This document shows positions 1-5,281 of a stretch of DNA of 5,850 nucleotides, piece by piece (position 1 is the stretch's first letter; each line of letters begins with the position of its first letter). This DNA is from Myxococcales bacterium. GTDB taxonomy: Bacteria > Myxococcota_A > Polyangia > Polyangiales > JADJMO01. Made by a program: the position numbers and the translations under genes. Location of the stretch: assembly GCA_021783935.1 (NCBI GenBank), contig JAJXTK010000426.1:1-5850 (forward strand). The letters run 5' to 3'. Under the pieces are notes generated by a model. It saw only the letters and a program-made list of their open reading frames with translations. It had not been told where the DNA came from and did no database searches.

Positions 1-331
1 GCGCGAGGCCCGCGTTGGCGCGGCCGCTCTTGCAGAACGCGCACTCGCCGCACCCCATGACCGCGGGCACGATCACGCTCTTGCCGAGCGCGTGCGCGAC
101 GCCGTCGCCCGCGGCGACGACCTTGCCGACGACCTCGTGACCGAGCACCAACGGCAGCGCGTGCTTGGTGCCGGTCGCGCCGCTCGCGTAGGTCAGGTCG
201 GTGTGGCAGAGGCCGCACGCGAGCACCTCGACGACGACGTCCGACGGACCGGGGTCCGCGAGCCTGATCTCCTTCTGCACCAGCGGCTTGCCCGGCGTCT
301 CCAGGAACCACGCTTGTCCAATCGTAGGCAT
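1..331 (-). CDS. Zinc-dependent alcohol dehydrogenase, N-terminal part (6-hydroxycyclohex-1-ene-1-carbonyl-CoA dehydrogenase-like)
   Basis: Only the first 110 codons are present; the gene leaves the window at its 3' end. The visible part is the GroES-like catalytic domain of a medium-chain, zinc-dependent NAD(P)-dependent dehydrogenase. The catalytic-zinc motif CGLCHTD has Cys42, and GHE supplies His65 and Glu66. A structural-zinc loop follows with Cys94, Cys97 and Cys100 in CxxCxxC spacing; the expected fourth cysteine, eight residues after Cys100, is Gly108 (codon GGC). The stretches KHALPLVLGHE and GKSVIVPAV resemble, from memory, Had, which oxidises 6-hydroxycyclohex-1-ene-1-carbonyl-CoA in anaerobic benzoyl-CoA degradation. 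With no NAD domain and no pathway neighbours visible, a general alcohol dehydrogenase acting on another substrate is equally possible. The start ATG (331-329) is supported by GGGAGAGG on the minus strand about 7 bases upstream. Family assignment is strong; the Had substrate is tentative. Confidence 0.85.
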   Translation of the reverse strand, partial: MPTIGQAWFLETPGKPLVQKEIRLADPGPSDVVVEVLACGLCHTDLTYASGATGTKHALPLVLGHEVVGKVVAAGDGVAHALGKSVIVPAVMGCGECAFCKSGRANAGLA

Positions 332-433
332 TCTTGCACCTCTCCCCGGCCGGCCACTCGCTGCGAGCGCGCCGCGCGTCGCTGCGACGAGGGACATCCT
401 CCCGAGGCAAACGCCCTTCGTCAAACGGCATTT

Positions 434-456
434 CATGACTCGGCATGACTCGAGTC
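434..456. promoter_or_regulatory. 9-bp direct repeat with 10-bp period, overlapping a palindrome; possible operator
   Basis: CATGACTCG occurs at 434-442 and again at 444-452, so the two copies lie one helical turn apart on the same DNA face. The second copy runs into the perfect palindrome GACTCGAGTC (447-456). The site is about 100 bases upstream of the dehydrogenase start and between it and the AT-rich patch, a plausible place for a transcription factor. No regulator gene is visible and the binding role is inference. Confidence 0.35.
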
Positions 457-504
457 GCCGCGGTTGATCGGGAGTGCATCAAGGCTTGGTCGCCATTGGG
501 TGAC

Positions 505-550
505 CATGACTTATTTTGCAGGCTCGATTGCGACACAAGCAATATACTGC
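505..550 (-). promoter_or_regulatory. AT-rich patch, possible dehydrogenase promoter
   Basis: This is the only clearly AT-rich patch in the window. On the minus strand it reads TTGCTT, an 18-base gap and CAAAAT, a weak match to a -35/-10 pair; TATATT (546-541) is also present but without a -35 partner. On the plus strand TATACT (543-548) matches the -10 consensus well, but the nearest TTG-containing box is 21 bases away, and a plus transcript would only run antisense to the lipoprotein gene. A promoter for the dehydrogenase with a leader of nearly 200 bases is the most sensible reading. Confidence 0.3.
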
Positions 551-563
551 ATCCATGACGCAG

Positions 564-583
564 GCGGACGTGCGTCCGTCCGC
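564..583. repeat. Small inverted repeat, 7-bp arms
   Basis: GCGGACG (564-570) and CGTCCGC (577-583) are perfect inverse complements around a six-base loop. It has no U-tract on either strand, so it is not a typical terminator. It could form a hairpin upstream of the AT-rich patch, but short GC-rich inverted repeats are expected by chance in DNA of this composition. Confidence 0.25.
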
Positions 584-670
584 GGTGGTCGCGCTCGAGG
601 CGACGCCATACCCGCCCCCCGAATGGCCGCGAGCGCGGAGCGGTGATGCCGAGTCTTCGATGAAATGACG

Positions 671-704
671 AGAGGGCGCCCGGCACGCGGCCCGAGCGCC
701 CTCT
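671..704 (-). terminator. Hairpin, possible terminator of the lipoprotein gene
   Basis: AGAGGGCGC (671-679) and GCGCCCTCT (696-704) form a perfect 9-bp stem, which can extend by three more pairs past a single mismatch. It lies about 30 bases beyond the lipoprotein stop codon in the direction of that gene. On the minus strand it is followed by only a short interrupted T-run (CGTCATTTCATC), so termination may be inefficient or assisted by Rho. Confidence 0.5.
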
Positions 705-708
705 GTCG

Positions 709-728
709 GCGATCGCGGGGGCGATCGC
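709..728 (-). terminator. GCGATCGC hairpin directly after the lipoprotein stop
   Basis: Two copies of the palindrome GCGATCGC (709-716 and 721-728) are separated by GGGG. Together they form an 8-bp stem with a four-base loop, starting seven bases after the stop codon. There is no U-tract after it on the minus strand. It may protect the mRNA 3' end or act in tandem with the hairpin at 671-704. Confidence 0.3.
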
Positions 729-734
729 GCTCGA

Positions 735-1688
735 TCACTTCTTCTTCTTCTTCTTGTCGTCCGGCTTCGCGGGGCCGGCGGTCGCGGCGGCGGCGGCGTC
801 GACCGACGCGTTGTCCTCGGCCTTCTCGACGTTGGTGCGCAGCGTCTTGAGGTTCGCGACCGTCGCCGCCTCCTCGTAGACGAGCGCCACGTTCGCGCCG
901 GTGGAGTCCTGGCGGCCGGTGTTGTCGACCAGGCGGATCTGCGTGGTGCCGTCGAACCAGACGACGCGCGCGGGCGTCGTCGTGAGCGTGCCGTAGTAAG
1001 AGGCGCTCGGCGTCTTCGCCGCGACGAGCTGCCCCTTCTCGCCGAACTCGCCGTTCAGCTTCGAGAGGGCGGCCTGGAACGAGTCGCCGAGCTCGCCCCC
1101 CTTGGTGAGGGGGATCGTGTCGTAGATCTTCCAGAGCTTGTCGTTGATGAAGAAGAGGATGCGATCGCCGCCGCCCGGGCGGACCCCCTCGACCGCCGAC
1201 TCGTTGTTCTTGTAGGTGAATTCGCCCGGCGCCTTGACCTCGTAGCCGCTGACCGCGCCGCCGGTGAAGTCCACTTTTTGGGCGCGGATCTCCTTCTTCT
1301 TCTTGTCGCGCTCGCCCTCGAGGTTCGCCTGCACCTTCGGGTTGTAGGTCTTCTCGATCCGGTCCGCGTAGAGCTCGTCGAGCTGCTTGTCGATGATGGA
1401 GAAGACCTCGTTGGAGGCCATGCCCCAGTGGTAGGGCGCGAGGCGCGCGTTGATCTTCCCCTTGAGCCCCTTGGCGTCCTCGCCCTTCGGCGCGGTGGCC
1501 TCGGCGCCGGAGCCGGAGCTCGAGTCGTCGCCGCTCGACGCGCTCGTGTCGGAGGAGCCGCCGCTCGACTCCGCGGCCTCTTCGGCGGGGTCGTGCCGCG
1601 TCGGTGCCTGCGACGGCGGCGCGATGGGCCCGCACGCGACGAGGGCGCCGAGGAGGGAGGCGACGTAGACCCATATCGCTCGCTTCAT
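735..1688 (-). CDS. Predicted lipoprotein of unknown function, Ser/acidic linker and hexalysine tail
   Basis: This 317-residue protein begins with a lipoprotein signal peptide: Lys2-Arg3, a hydrophobic stretch 4-18 and lipobox Leu16-Val-Ala-Cys19, so it should be lipidated on Cys19 and membrane-anchored facing out of the cytoplasm. Residues 33-72 are a low-complexity linker rich in Ser, Gly, Asp and Glu. Residues about 80-285 look like one folded domain, with a Trp-Gly-Met segment (88-90), a charged probably helical part (94-138, containing KKKK at 129-132), an aromatic segment ILFFINDKLWKIY (177-189) and VVWFDGTTQIRLVD (242-255). An Ala-rich stretch leads to six lysines at 312-317. I recall similar Trp-Gly-Met lipoproteins in myxobacteria but know no function. 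The ATG at 1688-1686 is chosen because AGGAGAG lies six bases upstream and the lipobox is then correctly placed; an upstream in-frame extension to 1892 lacks these signs. The gene is transcribed alone, divergent from frr. Confidence 0.85.
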   Translation of the reverse strand: MKRAIWVYVASLLGALVACGPIAPPSQAPTRHDPAEEAAESSGGSSDTSASSGDDSSSGSGAEATAPKGEDAKGLKGKINARLAPYHWGMASNEVFSIIDKQLDELYADRIEKTYNPKVQANLEGERDKKKKEIRAQKVDFTGGAVSGYEVKAPGEFTYKNNESAVEGVRPGGGDRILFFINDKLWKIYDTIPLTKGGELGDSFQAALSKLNGEFGEKGQLVAAKTPSASYYGTLTTTPARVVWFDGTTQIRLVDNTGRQDSTGANVALVYEEAATVANLKTLRTNVEKAEDNASVDAAAAATAGPAKPDDKKKKKK

Positions 1689-1771
1689 CGAGATCTCTCC
1701 TGATCCAGCGCGGCCGGCGAGCGACCGCTCGTGAACTCGTTTGCGCGCCTGTCGGCCCGCGGACGGGCGGC

Positions 1772-1801
1772 AGTGTACTCGTTCGAATGCGGCACCGTCG
1801 A
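1772..1801 (-). promoter_or_regulatory. Possible promoter of the lipoprotein gene
   Basis: On the minus strand TCGACG (1801-1796) and TACACT (1777-1772) are separated by 18 bases; each matches four of six positions of the sigma-70 -35 and -10 consensus. The implied start near 1765 would give a leader of about 77 bases. Only a weak match, but the spacing and location are right. Confidence 0.3.
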
Positions 1802-1839
1802 CGCCGGCGGGCCGCTCGGCGACGGCGCTCGAGTGCGGC

Positions 1840-1861
1840 CGGACCGTACTTTGCCGGTCCG
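1840..1861. promoter_or_regulatory. Inverted repeat upstream of frr, possible operator
   Basis: CGGACCG (1840-1846) and CGGTCCG (1855-1861) are perfect inverse complements around the eight-base spacer TACTTTGC, which is less GC-rich than its surroundings. The site lies 79 bases before the frr start codon in the divergent intergenic region, so a dimeric regulator here could affect frr, the lipoprotein gene or both. It could also be a chance hairpin; no regulator gene is present. Confidence 0.35.
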
Positions 1862-1939
1862 CGGAGAACGCGCGGCAAACCCCCTGGCCCACGCCGACGG
1901 ACCCCGCTACCCTGCCGGGCCGCCCGCTGGGAGGACACC

Positions 1940-2497
1940 ATGATCGACGACGTCATCAAGGACCTGCAGAGCCACATGGCCAAGGCGCACGAGTCGCTGA
2001 AGCGGGACCTCGCGAAGCTCAGGACCGGGCGCGCCTCGGCGACGATGCTCGACGGCGTGCGCATCGACTACTACGGCACCCCCACGCCGCTCACGCAGAT
2101 GGCCACCGTGAACGTGCCCGAGGCGCGCCTCATCACGGTGAAGCCCTGGGACAAGAGCCAGGTGAAGGCGGTCGAGAAGGCCATCCGCGAGGCGGGCCTC
2201 GGCCTCAACCCTCAGCCCGACGGGGATCTCATCCGACTGCCGATCCCCGCGCTCACCGAGGAGCGCCGCAAGGAGCTCGTGAAGGTCGCGCGCAAGAGCG
2301 GCGAGGAGGCCAAGGTCGCCATCCGTCACTCGCGTCACGACGCGCTCGATCTGCTCAAGGAGGGGGAGGACTCGGGCGAGATCCCGGCCGACGATCGCGA
2401 CCGCGCCGTCAAGAAGGTCGAGGACGTCGTCACCGAGGGGATCAAGCAGGTCGACGCGATCCTGGCGCACAAGGAGAAGGACATCATGGAGGTCTGA
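1940..2497 (+). CDS. frr: Ribosome recycling factor
   Basis: The cytoplasmic protein splits the post-termination ribosome together with EF-G so that subunits can be reused. The 185-residue length is exactly that usual for the family. Recognisable conserved parts are LRTGRAS (27-33), the DYYGTPTPL segment (43-51) in domain II, PWDK (69-72), the LGLNP...IRLPIP region (87-103), LTEERRKELVK (105-115), and the EEAKVAIR stretch (122-129) leading to Arg132 of domain I, the position known to be important in E. coli. Here the usual RNxRRDA reads RHSRHDA (129-135), so Asn130 and Arg133 are both His. The ATG at 1940 has GGGAGG five bases upstream; the open frame continues upstream but without family similarity. 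The common pyrH neighbour is absent: upstream is a divergent lipoprotein gene, so frr must have its own promoter within 1689-1939. Confidence 0.98.
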   Translation: MIDDVIKDLQSHMAKAHESLKRDLAKLRTGRASATMLDGVRIDYYGTPTPLTQMATVNVPEARLITVKPWDKSQVKAVEKAIREAGLGLNPQPDGDLIRLPIPALTEERRKELVKVARKSGEEAKVAIRHSRHDALDLLKEGEDSGEIPADDRDRAVKKVEDVVTEGIKQVDAILAHKEKDIMEV

Positions 2498-2521
2498 CCC
2501 GGCCTCGCCGGTCGGGCCGGG
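2498..2521 (+). terminator. GC-rich hairpin immediately after frr
   Basis: CCCGGCC (2498-2504), which begins directly after the frr stop codon, pairs perfectly with GGCCGGG (2515-2521) around a ten-base loop. The following CCGCTCTT is a poor U-tract. It may be a weak terminator or attenuating hairpin that lowers read-through into the phosphatase gene. The remaining 2522-2654 holds an isolated TTGACG (2537-2542) and the palindrome TCGTACGA (2566-2573), neither with a clear role. Confidence 0.4.
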
Positions 2522-2654
2522 CCGCTCTTGCACTGCTTGACGGACGTACAGGGAGCGTGAAAGCGTCGTACGAGCGGTACCCACCTCCGGAGCCCTCGGC
2601 CGCAGCTCGGGGCGACGAGGTCGCTGGCAGGCTCCAGGCGCAGCGGGAATCCAA

Positions 2655-3542
2655 GTGACGAATGGCGAGCGCAAAGCGATGAGGGCGATCGGCGCCGGAC
2701 TGAGCGACGTCGGTCGGCAGCGGGAGCACAACGAAGACCGCTTCGTGATGGTGCCCGAGCAGGCGCTTTACGTCGTGGCCGACGGCATGGGCGGGCACCG
2801 CGCCGGCGACGTGGCCTCGACCATCGCGACGCAGGAGGTCGCGGAGTTCTTCCGCACCGCCGTCAACGAGGACGTCACCTGGCCGTTCCCCTTCGACGCG
2901 AGCAAGACCGAAGAAGAGAACAAGCTCATCACCGGCATCAAGCTCGCGAACCGCAAGATCTTCGACCGCGCGCTCGGCAACCGCGACCTGCACGGCATGG
3001 GCACGACGGTCGTCGGGCTGTTGTACTCGCAGAAGAGCAACCGCGTGTACGTCGCCCACGTCGGCGACAGCCGCTGCTACCGCGTCCGCAACGGCGGCAT
3101 CGAGCAGCTCACGCGCGATCACTCGCTCATCAACGAGTACCTGCAGGCCATGCCGGGGCTGCCGAGCGAGCAGCGCGACAATCTGCCTAAGAACGTCATC
3201 ACGCGCGCGCTCGGCATGCACGATCACGTGCAGGTCGACACCAAGGTCGACGTCCCGCATCCGGGCGACGTCTACGTGCTCTGCAGCGACGGCCTCTCGG
3301 GCATGGTGAGCGATCAAGAGATCGCCGACGTCGTGACCGGCAGCGCGCAGCGCCCCGCGAGCCACGAGGCGCTGAGCCTCGCGGTGCAGCGGCTCATCGC
3401 GCTCGCGAACGAGCACGGCGGCGAGGACAACGTCACCGCGATCGCCGTGCAGGTCGACGAGGACGCGCCGGCCATCCTCACCGATCCCGCCACCGAGGCC
3501 ACGCTCGCCGCCTTCACCGACGAGAACACCATTCCGGGGTGA
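2655..3542 (+). CDS. PP2C-type protein Ser/Thr phosphatase
   Basis: Metal-dependent protein phosphatase that removes phosphate from Ser/Thr, in bacteria usually countering Hanks-type kinases. All core PP2C motifs are present in order: the DVGxxRxxNED motif (18-28) with Glu27 and Asp28, VADGMGGHRAG (41-51) with metal-binding Asp43 and Gly44, GMGTT (114-118), HVGDSRCYR (135-143) with Asp138, LTRDHSL (152-158), ITRALG (182-187), LCSDGLSGMV (209-218) with Asp212, and GGEDNVTAI (255-263) with Asp258. The 295 residues form one catalytic domain plus about 25 disordered-looking C-terminal residues; no membrane segment, FHA or other domain is seen, so the enzyme is probably cytoplasmic. The start is uncertain: GTG at 2655 has GGGA six bases upstream, while the in-frame ATG at 2679 would leave a normal N-terminus of eight fewer residues. 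It is 157 bases after frr and 39 before dapA. Substrates cannot be inferred. Confidence 0.95.
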   Translation: MTNGERKAMRAIGAGLSDVGRQREHNEDRFVMVPEQALYVVADGMGGHRAGDVASTIATQEVAEFFRTAVNEDVTWPFPFDASKTEEENKLITGIKLANRKIFDRALGNRDLHGMGTTVVGLLYSQKSNRVYVAHVGDSRCYRVRNGGIEQLTRDHSLINEYLQAMPGLPSEQRDNLPKNVITRALGMHDHVQVDTKVDVPHPGDVYVLCSDGLSGMVSDQEIADVVTGSAQRPASHEALSLAVQRLIALANEHGGEDNVTAIAVQVDEDAPAILTDPATEATLAAFTDENTIPG

Positions 3543-3581
3543 TTGCCCCCCCGCGGCGGCTGCGGGTAGCGTGCGAGCACC

Positions 3582-4478
3582 ATGCTCGCGCTCCAAGGGG
3601 CCTTCACCGCCATCGTCACGCCGTTCGACCCCTCGGGGAAGGTCGACGAAGCCGCGCTCGACGCGCTCGTCGATCGGCAAGTCCAAGGGGGCATCGCGGG
3701 CGTGGTGCCCGTCGGCACGACGGGCGAGTCGCCGACGCTCGAGGGCGACGAGGCCATCGGGGTCGTCGCCCGCGTGCACAAGCGCGTGGCGGGCCGCTGC
3801 AAGGTCATCGCAGGCACCGGCTCGAACAGCACGCGCCACGCGGCGGCGATGTCCAGGCGAGCCGCCGAGGTCGGCGTCGACGCCGTGATGATCGTGATGC
3901 CGTACTACAACAAGCCCACGCAGGCGGGCTTGGTCGAGCACGTGAAGCAGGTCGCGGCCGCGGTGCCGAAGACCCCGGTGATCCTCTACAACGTGCCCGG
4001 GCGCACCGCCTCGGACCTGCTCCCTGACGCCGTCGAGGCGATCTGCAAGGCGTGCCCGAACGTCGTCGCGATCAAGGAGGCGACCGGCAACATCGTGCGC
4101 GCGCAGGAGCTCGTGCGCAGGCTCGGCGATCGGCTCACCGTGCTCTCGGGCGACGACGCGCTGACGCTCGGCATGATGGCGTGCGGCGCCAAGGGGGTCA
4201 TCAGCGTCACCTCGAACGTCTTGCCGCAGCAGGTGCAGGAGGTCTGCGCGCTCGCCCTCGCCGGCAAGTGGGAGCAGGCCAAGAAGGCGCACCTGCAGCT
4301 GCTCCCCGTGCACGACGCGATGTTCCTCGAGTCGAACCCGGGGCCCGTGAAGGGCGCGCTGGTCGATCTCGGCCTGATCCAGCCGATCGTGCGCCCCCCG
4401 CTGGTCATGCCGACCGAAGCGACGCGCGCGCGCGTGCGGGAGATCGTCGCGAGCTACAGGGCGGCGCGGGGCGCCTGA
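3582..4478 (+). CDS. dapA: 4-hydroxy-tetrahydrodipicolinate synthase
   Basis: DapA condenses pyruvate with L-aspartate-4-semialdehyde, the first committed step to diaminopimelate and lysine, in the cytoplasm. The 298 residues form a TIM-barrel class I aldolase of normal length. Visible are GTTGES (45-50, substrate-binding Thr pair), PYYNKP (107-112), YNVPGRT (136-142) with catalytic Tyr136 and Arg141, and the IKEATGN motif (164-170) with Schiff-base Lys165. Further on are LSGDD (188-192) and the SNPGPVKG segment (251-258). Lysine-feedback positions of E. coli DapA (His53, His56, Glu84) align with Gly55, Ala58 and His86, so the enzyme may not be inhibited by lysine; this is inference from a hand alignment. 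The ATG at 3582 has only a weak ribosome binding site and a small GC hairpin (3550-3566) just upstream, so translation may depend on ribosomes arriving from the phosphatase gene 39 bases before. Its stop codon overlaps the dapB start. Confidence 0.98.
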   Translation: MLALQGAFTAIVTPFDPSGKVDEAALDALVDRQVQGGIAGVVPVGTTGESPTLEGDEAIGVVARVHKRVAGRCKVIAGTGSNSTRHAAAMSRRAAEVGVDAVMIVMPYYNKPTQAGLVEHVKQVAAAVPKTPVILYNVPGRTASDLLPDAVEAICKACPNVVAIKEATGNIVRAQELVRRLGDRLTVLSGDDALTLGMMACGAKGVISVTSNVLPQQVQEVCALALAGKWEQAKKAHLQLLPVHDAMFLESNPGPVKGALVDLGLIQPIVRPPLVMPTEATRARVREIVASYRAARGA

Positions 4479-5281
4479 TGGATCAGCGCCCGAGCCAAGG
4501 GAGGATCCCGGTCTCGAACAAGCCCCGCCTCGCGATCGCGGGGGCGACCGGTCGCATGGGGCGCGCGGTGGCGCGCCTCGCGGCAGAGCATCACTTCAGC
4601 ATCGTCGGCGCGCTGTCGGTGCCCGCCGACGCGGGGCTGAGCATCGAGGGGGTGCGCGTCGTCGCCGATCCGAGCGAGGCGATCGAGAACGCCGAGATCG
4701 TGATCGATTTCTCGCACGCCTCCGCGGTGGTGCCGCTCGCCAAGGCGTGCCGCGCCCGCGCGATCCCGCTGGTGAGCGGCACGACGAACCTCGCCGACGA
4801 CGCGAAGCGCGCCATCGAGGAGCTCGCGAAGGTCGCGCCGGTCTTGTGGGCCGCGAACATGAGCGTCGGCATTCAGCTGCTCGCCGAGATCGTCGAGCAG
4901 GCGGCCCGGCGGCTCGGCGTCGGCTACGACGCGGAGATCGTGGAGATCCACCACGGCAAGAAGGTCGACGCGCCGAGCGGCACGGCGAAGCGGCTCGTCG
5001 AGGCCGTGCGCGTCGCGCTCGACGCCGACGAGCCGCTCGTCCATGGGCGCGTCGGGGAGGTCGGCGCGCGGCGCAAGGGGGAGATCGGCGTGCACGCGAT
5101 CCGCGGCGGCGACGTCATCGGCGAGCACACCGTGATGCTGCTCGGGCAGGGCGAGCGCCTCGAGTTCTCGCACAAGGCGACCTCGCGCGACCTGTTCGCC
5201 ATCGGCGCGCTGCGCGCCGCGCGCTGGGTGCTCGGCCGCCCCGCCGGGCGCTACACGATCAAGGACCTGCTCGGCGGATGA
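4478..5281 (+). CDS. dapB: 4-hydroxy-tetrahydrodipicolinate reductase
   Basis: DapB reduces the DapA product to tetrahydrodipicolinate with NAD(P)H. The 267 residues contain the Rossmann motif GATGRMG (22-28), DFSHAS (77-82), the GTT motif (101-103), NMSVG (127-131) and the catalytic signature HHGKKVDAPSGTA (158-170), with His158, His159 and Lys162 matching E. coli His159, His160 and Lys163. The C-terminal part has IRGGDVIGEHT (208-218) and FSHKATSR (230-237), both typical. The only standard start in the right place is ATG at 4478, sharing one base with the dapA stop (TGATG), implying translational coupling. This gives an N-terminus about ten residues longer than needed. A strong AAGGGAGGA at 4497-4505 sits inside the gene, correctly spaced for codon 12, but that codon is GTC, not a start. 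The gene end overlaps the next start by four bases (ATGA). Confidence 0.97.
   Translation: MDQRPSQGRIPVSNKPRLAIAGATGRMGRAVARLAAEHHFSIVGALSVPADAGLSIEGVRVVADPSEAIENAEIVIDFSHASAVVPLAKACRARAIPLVSGTTNLADDAKRAIEELAKVAPVLWAANMSVGIQLLAEIVEQAARRLGVGYDAEIVEIHHGKKVDAPSGTAKRLVEAVRVALDADEPLVHGRVGEVGARRKGEIGVHAIRGGDVIGEHTVMLLGQGERLEFSHKATSRDLFAIGALRAARWVLGRPAGRYTIKDLLGG
4497..4505 (+). promoter_or_regulatory. Strong Shine-Dalgarno sequence inside dapB
   Basis: AAGGGAGGA is the best ribosome binding sequence among the plus-strand genes, yet it falls within the first codons of dapB. Its six-base distance to codon 12 (GTC at 4511, encoding Val-Ser-Asn-Lys before the Rossmann strand) is ideal for initiation, and codon 12 is where a DapB without extra residues would begin. 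Because GTC is not a recognised start codon, this looks like a former GTG or ATG start, or a sequence error at one base. Confidence 0.45.

Larger units (their letters stand above)
332..734. other. Gene-free stretch between the lipoprotein gene and the dehydrogenase gene
   Basis: Both flanking genes are on the minus strand, so this region is downstream of the lipoprotein gene and upstream of the dehydrogenase. From right to left it holds two hairpins just behind the lipoprotein stop codon, a 7-bp-arm hairpin at 564-583, an AT-rich patch at 505-550, a 9-bp direct repeat at 434-452 and the dehydrogenase ribosome binding site at about 338-345. Short open frames on both strands have no ribosome binding site or recognisable protein and are not called. 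No tRNA or other RNA gene is evident. Confidence 0.7.

Noticed and set aside
92..467. Two overlapping plus-strand frames opposite the dehydrogenase start
   Set aside because: They are antisense to a clear zinc dehydrogenase domain and lack ribosome binding sites.
505..660. Small RNA or small protein gene on the plus strand starting at the TATACT box
   Set aside because: No -35 partner at proper spacing, no ribosome binding site and no conserved RNA shape; transcription would run antisense into the lipoprotein gene.
709..728. GCGATCGC copies as an HIP1-like repeat family
   Set aside because: Only two adjacent copies are noted, and in this composition they are better explained as the two arms of one hairpin.
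1604..1939. N-terminal extension of frr in the same frame
   Set aside because: The extension is Arg-rich and unrelated to RRF. The ATG at 1940 has a good ribosome binding site and gives the exact family length.
511..2064. 517-codon minus-strand frame across the lipoprotein gene and frr
   Set aside because: It is a shifted frame of the lipoprotein gene, with extremely Arg-rich translation and no signal peptide or domain.
2537..2571. Possible promoter with TTGACG upstream of the phosphatase
   Set aside because: The -35 box is good, but no acceptable -10 sequence lies 16-19 bases downstream.
2484..4313. 609-codon open frame on the minus strand
   Set aside because: It lies opposite the phosphatase and dapA genes, whose conserved motifs are unmistakable. 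The translation is Arg/Asp/Val/His-rich with no recognisable domain, as expected for the antisense of GC-rich genes.
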